Of a DNA stretch of 64,000 nt, positions 10,105 through 19,854 are shown in pieces. Origin of the DNA: Triparma columacea (Eukaryota > Sar > Bolidophyceae > Parmales > Triparmaceae). How positions within the stretch are numbered: position 1 is the stretch's first letter; every line of letters starts with the position of its first letter. The notes under the pieces were generated by a model, which did not search any database, was not told the DNA's origin, and saw only the letters and a list, made by a program, of their open reading frames with translations. Made by a program: the position numbers and the translations under genes. The DNA is taken from contig BRYA01000165.1 in NCBI GenBank assembly GCA_030267965.1, forward strand, positions 10,615 through 74,614. The letters are read 5' to 3'.

Positions 10105-11062
10105 TCAAATATCATCCATGTCATCATTCATTTCGACATTATTCTCGCTCGCGCTCTTCCTAACTTCAAGTTCCCTATCGACCCTCTTCCATTTCGCCAG
10201 TAAATAAACCGCGTTAAAGAAACTCGCCCACGTGCTATAGTAAACGTTCCCCGCCTGATTCGCGACTCCGTTCGCTCTGGTCAACACGATAACGGCGGAA
10301 GTCCAGAGGCCTAGGAGGACTAGGGACATTATGATCTCACCGAGGGAGCAGGGGAGGAGGAAAGGGAAGACGCGGTAGTGGGATGCGACCATAATGAGAG
10401 AGCAGAACAAGGAGATCGCGCCAACGGAGATTGCGAAGACCCAGGCAGTCTTGTCAGAACCGGTTCCGACGGATGCAATGTTGCGGTGGTCGTAGATATT
10501 CGCGGAGGATCCCATCATTACGAGACTGGGGGGGGAGGGTTGACAGGGGGTCAGGAGAAATAGGGGGTGTGAAGGGGGGCTCGGGTTTTTCGGTGTAGCG
10601 TCCCATCCCTCCTATACTCTCTCCTCACCTAACGAACGCCATGCAGTACCACCCACCGAGGGTCGGGCTCAAGTTGGTGAAATCCCTGGCGCTTAGCGTC
10701 CCCCTGGTGTAGAACCAGTTGTTCATACCCCAAAGAGTGGCGATCAGAGCCAGCCAGACGGAGTAATATATGTTGAGGGCTGAATCTGCGATCCCACCGT
10801 CGCGGGTCATCAGGCCTACTGCTACTATCCACCAGAGGGCTAGGAACGCTAGGGCTGAGAACTCAAGCATGGTCGCAGGGTGGGAGCCGAACGCCCAGGC
10901 CTTGAGGGACGGGATTCTGTGGAGGCAGATGAAGAGAAGCGATATGCACATTGAGACAGCGCCGGCTGATATTGAGTAGTCGATGTAGGAGGTGGGCTGG
11001 GAATTACCAATTCCAGTGTCTACGATTGAGACCCAGGAGATTAGGGAGGAGGACATAATCAT
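10105..11062 (-). CDS. Multi-pass membrane protein with internal duplication
   Basis: Two exons (11062-10629, 10525-10105) give 284 aa. Each half contains an isoleucine/serine-rich first segment and three further hydrophobic helices. Matching landmarks are DYSISAGAVSMCISLLFICL versus FAISVGAISLFCSLIMVAS, ALAFLALWWIVAVGLMTRDGG versus SLVLLGLWTSAVIVLTRANG, and ALNIYYSVWLALI versus GNVYYSTWASFFNAVYL. This indicates a tandem duplication of a four-helix, MARVEL-like unit, giving about eight TM helices. The C-terminus is acidic (MNDDMDDI). I do not recognise a named family. The intron falls close to the boundary of the two halves, which suggests the duplication copied an exon. Confidence 0.8.
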
Positions 11063-11643
11063 GTACCAGTGGACAAGTCTAGTTGATGAGGGTGTGGGGG
11101 GGTGTTTGAGGGTGATTTGAGGGTGATTTGAGTAAATATAGTGTGTGTATGTGTATATGTGTCGATATGTGGCCTAAAATTGTACAAAAATTGCCCAAAA
11201 TTGAATCTTGTTTCCCACAAGTTGAGACGAGCGTAGTCATTGTATGTCATTATATGTCATTGTATGTCCTTTATTTCAAATTCTCGTCTAATCTCACCTT
11301 CCATTACTCAATACACTAATCGTTGGATCGTCAGGTGATCTAGTAGCTCCAGGTACGTCTGCAGCATCAAAAGATGACATAATCCCAATTTTGGCATTCG
11401 GTTCTTTCATTTTTGAGGGATTGAGGAGAAAAGAAAGCCTCTTTTTCTCTGTAGTTATTTTCTTGGGTTACGTGTACGAAACCCTGTGATTTTGACATTT
11501 GCGGTTTTTGCCGTATTTTATCAACGACTTTCCTCGATTTCCTACCGATCCTCCTCAATTTGGATCTGCAAGTGCTTGCCCCTAACATCCCTGGAAGATC
11601 TCACTCACTAAAAGGTCATTTTCAGGAAGCTTCGAGGATCGTA
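11063..11643. other. Divergent intergenic region
   Basis: Between the membrane protein (minus) and the zinc-finger gene (plus). It is AT-richer than the flanks and holds three copies of TGTATGTCAT-like sequence at about 11238-11268. No further gene supported. Confidence 0.6.
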
Positions 11644-12753
11644 ATGGGGGACTTGAAGAATATGGGGGAGACAACAACGAAGGAGGAGATGAGTAGGGTG
11701 AAAATAGAGCTTCCCAGCGGTTATGGTGAGGTTGATCAGGCTGGTTGCAAGGTGGAGGATGTTGAGGGTGAGAGTAGCTTTGAGGAATGGGGGGGAGGTG
11801 GAGTGGGGGAGTTCGTTTGCTTGTACAGTGACGAAGAGGATGAGGATGAGGATGTGGATGAGGATGAGGAAGGAGGGGAAAGACAGGACATTGGTGGGGG
11901 AGGGGGAGGGGGAGCAGCGTTGCTTTGTGGGGTGTGTAAGGAGGAGAATGGTATGGAGGAGAAGGAAGTGGATTTGTGTTCGATCGACTCTAACAGCGAC
12001 GACGATAGCGAAGAGGAGGAGGAGGAGGAGGAGGAGGAGGAGGAGGAGGATCTAGTCTCGATTGATGAGGATAGTGACGAAGAGGGAGAAGTCGAAGAGC
12101 AAGCTGTGGGTAGTATGAAGGATGGGAAGAAGTTTGTTTGTAGTAAGCGTGGATGCAGCTTCAGGACAAACTGGAAAACTTCTCTCAACAGGCATCGTGC
12201 AAGTATTCACAATGAAAACGTGACCTGGCACCACTGTGAGGACTGCGACTACAAAACGAAGCATAAAGGCCACCTCAAGCAGCATCGTGCAGATATCCAC
12301 AATGAAGACGTGATCTGGCACCACTGTGAGGACTGCGACTACAAAGCGAAGCAAAAAGGCGACCTCAAGAAGCATCGCGCAGATATCCACAATGAAAACG
12401 TGACCTGGCACCACTGTGAAGACTGCGACTACAAAGCGAAGCATAAAGGCTCTCTCAAACAGCATCGGTTATTCATCCACAATGAAAACGTGACCTGGCA
12501 CCACTGTGAGGACTGCGACTACAAAGCGAAGCGAAAAAGCCAACTCAAGCAGCACCGCACATTCATCCACAATGAAAACGTGACCTGGCACCACTGTGAG
12601 GACTGCGACTACAAAACCAAGCAAAAATGTAATCTCAAGCAGCACCGCGCATACATCCACAATAAAAACGTGATCTGGCACCACTGTGAGGACTGCGACT
12701 ACAAAGCGAAGTATAAAAGCGATCTCAAAAAACATGTCGCCTCAAAGCACTAA
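11644..12753 (+). CDS. Seven-finger C2H2 protein with acidic N-terminus
   Basis: Single exon, 369 aa from ATG 11644 (upstream frame lacks an ATG). Residues 1-150 are very acidic with runs of Asp and Glu (a 14-residue Glu stretch) and Gly. From about residue 160 there are seven C2H2 fingers with spacing C-X2-C-X12-H-X4-H. Fingers 2-7 are 30-residue copies sharing HHCEDCDYK and the linker IHNENVTW, and their DNA repeats every 90 bp with few changes. Differences concentrate in the helix before the histidines (HKGHLKQ, QKGDLKK, HKGSLKQ, RKSQLKQ, QKCNLKQ, YKSDLKK), where DNA-contact residues lie. I infer a nuclear DNA-binding regulator with an acidic activation-type region. Confidence 0.88.
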   Translation: MGDLKNMGETTTKEEMSRVKIELPSGYGEVDQAGCKVEDVEGESSFEEWGGGGVGEFVCLYSDEEDEDEDVDEDEEGGERQDIGGGGGGGAALLCGVCKEENGMEEKEVDLCSIDSNSDDDSEEEEEEEEEEEEEDLVSIDEDSDEEGEVEEQAVGSMKDGKKFVCSKRGCSFRTNWKTSLNRHRASIHNENVTWHHCEDCDYKTKHKGHLKQHRADIHNEDVIWHHCEDCDYKAKQKGDLKKHRADIHNENVTWHHCEDCDYKAKHKGSLKQHRLFIHNENVTWHHCEDCDYKAKRKSQLKQHRTFIHNENVTWHHCEDCDYKTKQKCNLKQHRAYIHNKNVIWHHCEDCDYKAKYKSDLKKHVASKH

Positions 12754-13029
12754 ATTCCAGTACGTTTGTTGTAAAGCAAAAAATGTGCAGATTAATTCCC
12801 GAATCACCCCGCCCCACTTGATCGTCGCCCTCTTGCTCCCTCTGGCCTAATCCGACTCACCACTTTCACTTTAAAAAGAGCATCATCCAGCCCATCATCC
12901 ACACTTTTCTTCCAACCTTTCAATAATTCTTCTCAATCCCTTCTCACGCTAATTTAGTCTCGAATACAAGTTAAATAGTCCATTTATAGCCATATAGTCC
13001 CGTAAATTGAATCAAAATCAACATAAAAT

Positions 13030-14355
13030 ATGGTTAAACAAGCAAAAGTACCTTCAAAGGTAAGACCATCGAGTGCCCATTGACAAAGAAACTCATTTTA
13101 TCCTCACAAACGACATATTATAACATGTTACTACTATTTATGTGCAATTACGTATGCCAACGTCTATACCAACGTTTAATACAATTCCTTACATGCGCCC
13201 TTCAACACTTATCACCACTAACCCTCCTTTCCCTCATCCCTCCCCCCCTCTCCCCCACACACACCTCCCCCACACACACACCAGCACGGGCTGGAGCGCA
13301 AGTACAAGCCCCATCGCAAGAAGAAGTCCTCCAAGTTTGCCAACGCCGCCCCTGGCGCCAAGACCTCCAGCCTCAAGAACCGCCTCCGCTCCCTCAAGAG
13401 GAAGCTAGCGTCAGCGGACAAGCTGGGACTGGACGAGAAGCAGAGGGGGGAGCTGCAAGGCCTCATCAAAGGGGTGGAATCTGAGATAAGTGCCAAGGCC
13501 GCGTCTCTCCTCGAGCGCAACAACTCCATAAAGTACCACGGTGTTAAGTTCTTTGAGAAGCAGAAGCTCCGCCGCCTCTCGAAGCGGATCCCCTCCCTCG
13601 GCCTCTCCCCAAAAGACGCCAAGAGGGCTTCCGCCGTTGCCGAGCTCGGCTGCAAGTACATCGACGGTTACCCAAAGTCTGAGAAGTACTGCGCCCTCTT
13701 CAGGGGTGGGGACGAACCCGTCCCTGACAAGCTTAAGGGCAGGTACACGACCCTCGGGGTTAGGGGGGAGGTCAGGGAGGGGCTTAGGGAGTGGTGGGGG
13801 GAGGGGAGTTTGGAGGAAGGGAAGAAGGAGGATAGCAGATTCAAAATGGGAGAGATAAGAGGGGCGGGGATGGAGGGGGAGAAGGAGAAGGAAAAGAAGG
13901 GAGAGAAGGAGAAGAAGGGGGGGGAGGAAGTGAGAGAGAAGGAGAGGAAGGGGAAAGGGAAGGTGGGAGAGAAGGAGAAGGATCGTGATAGCGAAGGGAG
14001 TAGCAGTAGTGAGAGTGAAGGCGACAAGGGCGGGGATGGCAGCGGCAGTAGTAGCGACAGTGAAAGCGACAGCAGTGACAGTGACGACAGCGACAGTGAC
14101 AGCGATAGCGACTCAGGCTCCGATTCCGGCGCCCCCGCCTCCCCCTCCCCAGCTGGCGCCCCTCTGTCCTCCTCCCCCCCCACAAACGAGGACGAGGACG
14201 ACTTCTTCACGACTGAGGAATCAGACCTAACAGAGGCGCTAGCGAGGGCGAAGGAGATGGAACCACACCTAGACCTGAAGGCGAAGGGGGACAAGAGCGA
14301 GGGGTGGAAAACGCAGAAACCAGGGACACACAAAAGGAAGAGACAGAGACACTGA
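13030..14355 (+). CDS. EFG1: rRNA-processing protein EFG1-like
   Basis: Two exons (13030-13059, 13285-14355) give 366 aa. Exon 1 encodes ten residues (MVKQAKVPSK). The core reads LKNRLRSLKRKLASADKLGL ... RNNSIKYHGVKFFEKQKLRR, the coiled LR-x-L-x-R and K-YH-x-V-x-FFE-x-QK signature of the Efg1 family (Pfam Efg1, formerly DUF2361). Yeast Efg1 acts in early 18S rRNA processing in the nucleolus. The C-terminal half is a low-complexity Glu/Lys region, then a Ser/Asp repeat (13990-14120) and a basic end, as in many nucleolar proteins. The family's conserved part lies in residues 15-150. Confidence 0.85.
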
Positions 14356-14459
14356 GGAATTTTATCTCGACCTGAGACCAACTCAAAGCTTTCTTTTTTT
14401 TCTTCTAACATACATCCGTAAACAAAAATTCACGTACAATTTCTCGGATACAACAAATT

Positions 14460-16891
14460 TCAAAACCCTTTGAATTCCCACTTGATAATCTCCTCAATCG
14501 TCTCCCCCTTCCCTGCCCACTTGCACCCTCTCCTCCCCTTCTTATTAACGCTGTCCGGGTCAGCCTGAGGTTCCATCGCCACCCCCTCCCACTGCTCGTA
14601 TACCCTCCCCCCCTTCCCCTTCTCTTTATCAATCCAGTTCCCCGTGTAAACCTGCAAACCGGGGGACGTGCACGACACCGACACCGACCTATCCCCGTAC
14701 TTCAAGGTCGCCGCAAGCCTTAAACCCCCCCCCCCCCCGCCTCCTACCCCCCCTTCGACCTCCTCCTCCCTGAGCACGTAGTTGTTGTCCACCCCAATCC
14801 TCCCGTGTGATCCGTCCCTAATCTTGATCTCTTGGACGCCGGACATCTCACCTAGGGACGCCCTGACCTTGCGGAGGGATGTGAAGTCCATACCCGGGGG
14901 GTAAGGACCGCAGGCGGAGGGACCGGTCCCTAGGACCCTGCCGGTTGGGATCATGTCTGAGAGGTAAGGGGGGGGGGGAAACGTTAGGTTACTTTAGAGG
15001 CACTTAAAGGCGAGCTCCAGTTGTAAAATATTAGCCCCTCCCTCTCTCTCTCTTTCTCTCTCTCTCACTCTCTTCTCACCTTCCCCGACTTCCATGTACC
15101 CCTCTGCTTCGACCTTGAGTTCGTGTTCCAGCACCCCCCTCTCCCCATCTCCCAGGTTGAAGTACGTGTGCTGCGTCGTGTTCACCGGCGTCCTGACCTC
15201 CCCCAGGTTCGTGACCCTAGTCTTCACCGTCACCCCTTCATCTTCGACGCTATACTCAACCTCTGCCCGAAGTAACCCCGGGTAACCTTCCTCTGATCCC
15301 TCGTCCTCCAGCCAGAGCGTTAGCTTATCCGCGGACTCTTCCTTCACCCTCCAGACTCTGTGACTCCACCCTGCCTTCCCCCCGTGCAGGTGGTTCGGCC
15401 CGTTGTTGCAATCCAACGTCCTCTCCCCTCCCCCCTCCCCAAAGTCAATAACGCCACCCTTCACCCTATTAGCGACCCTCCCGACGACGACCCCAAAGTA
15501 GGGGTCGTTCTTAAGATAGTCCTTAACCTCCCCGTACCCCAGCACGACGTCCACCCCATTAACCACCAGTGCCGTTACTGCCGCTCCTACAGAGCAGACG
15601 GTTAGGGTGACTTTCCCAGAGCTCACTTCCCAGGTCCTCAGGGGCGCGGGGACGGGGGGGGTTACGTGGGGGTCCACGGAGTACATGTTGGAAGTCCCGC
15701 TGCTCGCGACGGCCGATATTTTAAGGGGGCACTGTGCGAGCGCTTGGAGCTCGAGGAGCAAGTCGTAGGTAACACCACTACCGGGTATGGTGTGGGAGGG
15801 GGTGAGGAAGTGGGAGTCGTAGGGTGTTGTGGTCACGCGAAAGGCGGGGGTACCGGGGGAGGAACGGGAGAAGGTTTTTGAGGGAGGCCAGACTAGGTAA
15901 AAGTGGGAGGCTGGGGGGGGGGGGAGGGGGGAGGAGGAAGGGAGGAGAAGGGTTGGGGGGGGAGGGAGTGGGAGGGAGTGGGGGTGGAGGTCGGTAGGAA
16001 TGAAGGGGGAGGTGGGGGTGTTGGGGATTGGGATGCGGGAGAGGGAGGAGCGACGGACTGAGATGGGAGAGGAGTGACGAGTTGAAGGTCAATGAGGAGT
16101 GAGAAATTCTGAGGGCATAAGCCGTCACCTTTGATCGCCATCTTTTTTTCCCCATTCTCACCTATCCACGTCTCTGATCGTAAACGAGAATAGGTAAGGT
16201 AAATTGGGAGGGGGATTGAATGAAGGTTTAGGAGAGAAAAGAGGGAGGTTTTAGGGAGGGTTGCGACAGGGGTGTTGGAGAGCTGGGGATGTTGAGGGAG
16301 AGGGTAGAGGCAGGTAGTGGAGAGGCAGGTAGTGGATAGGGTAGCGAAGAGGGTAGCGAAGAGGGTAGCGAAGAGGGTAGCGGAGAGGGTAGCGTTAGTA
16401 GAAGAGTGAGGCCAGATTGAGTACTTCATGCTGGGGACTTCTCACCTTTGCGCGCTTAGACCCTTTCTTTGAGTGGTCTATGCCAATCGATTGGATCGTA
16501 GGTTGTGATTGATCCGTAGATTGTTTCTCCGTGGCCAAAGCCTCTGCAGCAGCCACAGGAGCCTCAGGAGCCGCAGAATCTATAATTGCTAGCTTCCCTT
16601 TTTCTGCCAGCCATATTACTTCTTCGACGAATAAATACGTTGAACCTCCTATTGAGATTCCAAATCCACCGCTCCCACCAACTAATTTAAGCGGAGTGTT
16701 TAGAGAGGAGTCAGTTTGTGGTCAATTTGTTGCTAATCCATTTTCGACACCTTTTCAGAGAACATTTATTCATCCATTTCCAACGCTAGTTCCGTAAATA
16801 GCATACAGAACTCACCAGACGAACCGTCGTCGCAGAGATAAAGGAACGGGGTGTGAGGACATGAGGTTGATACCTGACGAACAAGAAGCAT
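14460..16891 (-). CDS. Fusion: tRNA-splicing endonuclease subunit Sen54 + aldose 1-epimerase
   Basis: Five exons (16891-16816, 16681-16446, 16282-16162, 15910-15080, 14956-14460), every junction in phase, give 586 aa. Residues 1-225 follow Sen54: STYLFVEEVIWLAEKGKL (N-terminal domain), IYLTYSRLRSETWI, then FYLVWPPSKTFSRSSPGTPAFRV and PLKISAVASSGTSNMYSV, its C-terminal motifs. Without a stop the frame continues into a full galactose mutarotase: GRVANRV, NNGPNHLHGGKAGWSHRVW (active-site His), TPVNTTQHTYFNLG and GVAMEPQADPDSVN. Sen54 is a structural subunit of the nuclear or mitochondrial-surface tRNA endonuclease; mutarotase interconverts aldose anomers. An internal Met (NMYSVDP) could start a separate mutarotase, but then Sen54 has no stop codon. 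The Sen54 part is weaker than the mutarotase part. Confidence 0.72.
16339..16395. repeat. 12-bp tandem repeat in intron 2 of the fusion gene
   Basis: Four to five copies of GGGTAGCGAAGA (plus-strand reading). On the coding strand the intron also carries a consensus TACTAAC branch point immediately upstream of this repeat, near 16400. Confidence 0.85.
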
Positions 16892-16994
16892 GATTTTCGA
16901 TGTTTTTTCTTGAGATCTGGACAAAAAATATCTGGACAAAAAATATCACTGTTAAGGTGAACCCTACCGTAATTGGCGAATTAAAAAGGCCACC

Positions 16995-17486
16995 ATGAAG
17001 CTCCTTCTAGCCCTCCTCGCCCTACCCTCCGCCCTTGCCTTTGGTGAGTTTACAACCGACAAGCCCGCCGAGGAAATCTGTGCCGAGCAGAAGGACCAAG
17101 ATGCCTGTGATGCTTACTGGAGGAGTCATTATTGTTTTTGGGACGAGGGAGAGAGTGAGGAGGATGTGGGGGGTTGTAAGCAAGAGAGTTGTGAAGCCAT
17201 GGAGGACGGCCACGACCCCAACGAATGCGAGGGGGAATTCTGCTATTTTGATCAAACGTCAGGTGGATGCGCTCTGGTGCCCCTCGATGACTGTCATACC
17301 GGCATGGGTGGTACCCCAGAGGAGTGCATGGCTATCGGTCAGTGTTCTTTCGATATGGATTACGAGACGTATGGTGGTGTAGAATGCTACGCCAACGGGT
17401 GCTGGTTCTACAACGAGCAAGATTGCCCGAGCATGGATTGCATGTGGGACCCCAACCTTAAGTTCCCTTGCACCCGTTCTTATTAG
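16995..17486 (+). CDS. Secreted cysteine-rich protein
   Basis: Single exon, 163 aa. A clear signal peptide (MKLLLALLALPSALA) precedes a mature part with about 18 cysteines in motifs such as CDAYWRSHYCFWDEG, CEGEFCYFDQ, CSFDMD and CMWDP, each a Cys-x(n)-Cys-aromatic-acid unit repeated about six times. The start codon has a good context (GCCACCATG). It probably forms disulfide-linked small modules in the secretory pathway or cell wall. I do not recognise a family. Its ATG is 103 bp from that of the SEN54 fusion on the other strand, so the two may share a promoter. Confidence 0.8.
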   Translation: MKLLLALLALPSALAFGEFTTDKPAEEICAEQKDQDACDAYWRSHYCFWDEGESEEDVGGCKQESCEAMEDGHDPNECEGEFCYFDQTSGGCALVPLDDCHTGMGGTPEECMAIGQCSFDMDYETYGGVECYANGCWFYNEQDCPSMDCMWDPNLKFPCTRSY

Positions 17487-17723
17487 GGTTCTCATTAACA
17501 TGGGTTTAATCTGTAATTTCTCACGAACCACTTTTCGGTGCAAGTTTTGGCGTTATTTTAATTTTGCGTCGGGTTCCCTAAGCTCTCGACAACTTCAAAT
17601 TCCCAACCCCTGCTTTCGTGTCTCTCCCATTCCATTTTTGGTACTCCTACTCCAGGGATGGCCAAGTCCCTTTCTTCGTTTCCCCTTCCCTTCCCTTTCC
17701 TCAATTCACTGCATCTCCGCCGC

Positions 17724-19755
17724 TTACTCGGAAAGCAGAACTTCGACGACCTTCTCGACCTCGACTTCCTTCATCTCTCCCGATCCCAGATTGGCAGCAT
17801 TTAGGCGCTCGAGGACCTCGATGCACTAAGAACGAGACAAGAAGGGGAGGGAGTCAGTTCAGGTTCAAGTTATGATGTGTGAGGGCTTGGAAGGGGGAAG
17901 TTGGGGATCCTTCAGACTCACCTTAACCTTTGAGTATCTCTCGAGTAGTCCGACCTCCTGTAGTTGCCTAAGCTGTGGCTCGTAAAGAACCTCAGGGGAC
18001 GGCTTCCCGTCGTCGTCAGCTACGGCAGTGGGCTTACGCTCGCCCTTCTCGGCCTCGGAGAGGGCAGACTCAAACAGGCTCGAGCCCATGAGCTCACAGG
18101 CTCGGGCTAGGACCTCGTCGTTTGCTATCTGCGCGCAGGCTGGGCTGATATTTTCCCAGTCTTCAGTATCTGAGTCCTCGACGGAGGCTGCGGCTGAGGC
18201 GACGGGTGGAGCATCGGTGGCAGTACCAGTTGAGGCGTCGGTGACGTTTGGGGCGTCGGTGACGGTGGCGGCGTCAACGACAGAGGCTGCATCGGACATT
18301 ACAGAGACGGCGACCTCTGAAAGTACGGCAGACATGACCTCTCGTGCCTTCTGGCGGGTCCGAGCGGCGGCTGCTGCTTCCTTGGCGGTGTCGCTTTTGG
18401 ACCTCGACCTTTTCAGGGAGGGACCCGTGGAGAGCTCCTTGTGAAGGAGTTTCTTCTGGTCGCGGATGGAGCGGCGAATGGCCTCCTCAACGAGTTGACT
18501 GAGAGGATCGGGGGTGGGTGGGATGCAGCTGCGCTTCATTCCGGAAAATGCGCGGGCGTCGTCAGCCTTGAAGGACTTGTAACCGAAGGGACCAGGGCCC
18601 TTGCGGAAGTGATGGACGCCGTAGTTGGGAGGGTGACCAAACAGCGGATGGGGACCATGGTGGGGAGGGCCGTCGTGGTGGGGAGGGCCGCCGTGGTGGG
18701 GAGGTCCGCCGTGGTGGGGAGGGCCGCCGTGGTGGGGAGGTCCGCCGTGGTGGGGAGGGCCGCCGTGGTGTCCGTGGCGGCCATGGTGGTCTCTCCTCCT
18801 CCTCCATCCTCTCCTTCCTTTCCCGCATCTGCCCATGGGCTCGCCTGCGACCTCAACGAAAGACAGAGCGGCCCCAACGTTACCTTGAGCCTTGGCGTGG
18901 CAGGATATGCAAAGGTCGTAGTCTGGGATCTCGTTGCAGTGGAAACGAGATCCAACAATGGGAGATTGCTGGAAGTGACAATTTGTTAGAAGGAGGAGTG
19001 GAGGGAACGTTTTTTGAAACGAATGCAAGGTCCTGTTCTCACCTGGCAGCCGTCGCACGTGTGCCACTGGTGGCCGAGCTGAGGGGGCTTCCTTCCTCCT
19101 CCTCCTCCTCCGAGGCCTGCCTTGGAACAGTAATCAGCTTTGAAGGCCTTCACGTTCTGAATTCCGTCAACAACCACTGATGCAATGGAGTCTACCATCT
19201 CCTTGATGTCCATACCGGGCGAGCGAGGAGGGCAAGGGGGAGGGGGTGGGGGAGGGTCGGCCTTCCTTGGCTCAATCCTGAGCTTCAAGGGACCCTCAAC
19301 TTCGCCCAGGGCAATTGTCAAGTCGTTGTCGTTGAGGACGATAGTCTTGTCGCCATCGCTGTCGTAGTAATAGATGGAAGCTGTGTGCGAAGGTTGAGAT
19401 ATTTTCGGGACAAAAAGTAATTAGATATTGGGGAATTCTTACCTCCCTCCGCGGAAATCCCATGAAAACTCTCTGCAATAAGGCCAATGAGGAGAGAGTA
19501 CGATGGTGTAGGAGGCTGTGTTGCATGTTGAATGGCTTCCAAATTCAGCCTTCTTGAGATGGGCGACGCTGAGTGGGTGGGTGGAGGGTATTAATAGGTG
19601 ACCTAGTTCCAAGTCTTGCAAGAATAGAAACAGTAGTTGAAAAAGGTGTGTTTGGCCTTAAATAAGTAATATTCTGGAGTACATTGCTAAATGTATTAGT
19701 GATAGTACCGCTCACCTCCATTGATGTACGTAAGCTTCAGAATTGAGGGTGGCAT
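17724..19755 (-). CDS. p62/NBR1-like autophagy receptor (PB1-ZZ-LIR-UBA)
   Basis: Five exons (19755-19716, 19568-19443, 19380-19043, 18968-17922, 17825-17724) give 550 aa. Residues 1-90 form a PB1 domain: ILKLTYINGASPISRRL, then IYYYDSDGDKTIVLNDNDLT, the acidic OPCA motif. A ZZ zinc finger spans intron 3 (CDGCQ|QSPIVGSRFHCNE, DYDLCISCHAK). Next is a GGPPHH repeat. Near residue 439 lies DTEDWENI, an acidic W-x-x-I motif fitting an LC3-interacting region. The C-terminus (QLRQLQEVGLLERYSKVK, then VEKVVEVLLSE) fits a UBA domain. This order is that of SQSTM1/NBR1 receptors, which link ubiquitinated cargo to Atg8. Its ATG lies 100 bp from the divergent gene at 19855. The NBR1-specific FW domain was not found. 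Confidence 0.82.
18656..18775. repeat. 18-bp coding tandem repeat (GGPPHH)
   Basis: Six or more 18-bp units in exon 4 of the p62/NBR1-like gene encode His-Gly-Gly-Pro-Pro-His. They are almost identical, so the copy number is probably unstable. Confidence 0.85.
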
Positions 19756-19854
19756 TTGGGTTTGGAAAATGTCCTAAATTTGTTCTATTTTGGAAGTCGA
19801 TCCCTTTGCTTTGGAATTTGCTAATGGAATTTTATTTGGGAATTAACTAAGCAG

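Noticed and set aside
13668..14411. 247-codon minus-strand open frame opposite EFG1.
   Set aside because: It is a Ser/Leu-rich shadow of the Glu/Lys/Ser/Asp low-complexity tail of EFG1.
14460..15836. Mutarotase as a separate gene beginning near 15,836.
   Set aside because: No ATG exists at that point; the frame continues upstream through Sen54-like sequence to an in-phase acceptor at 15910.
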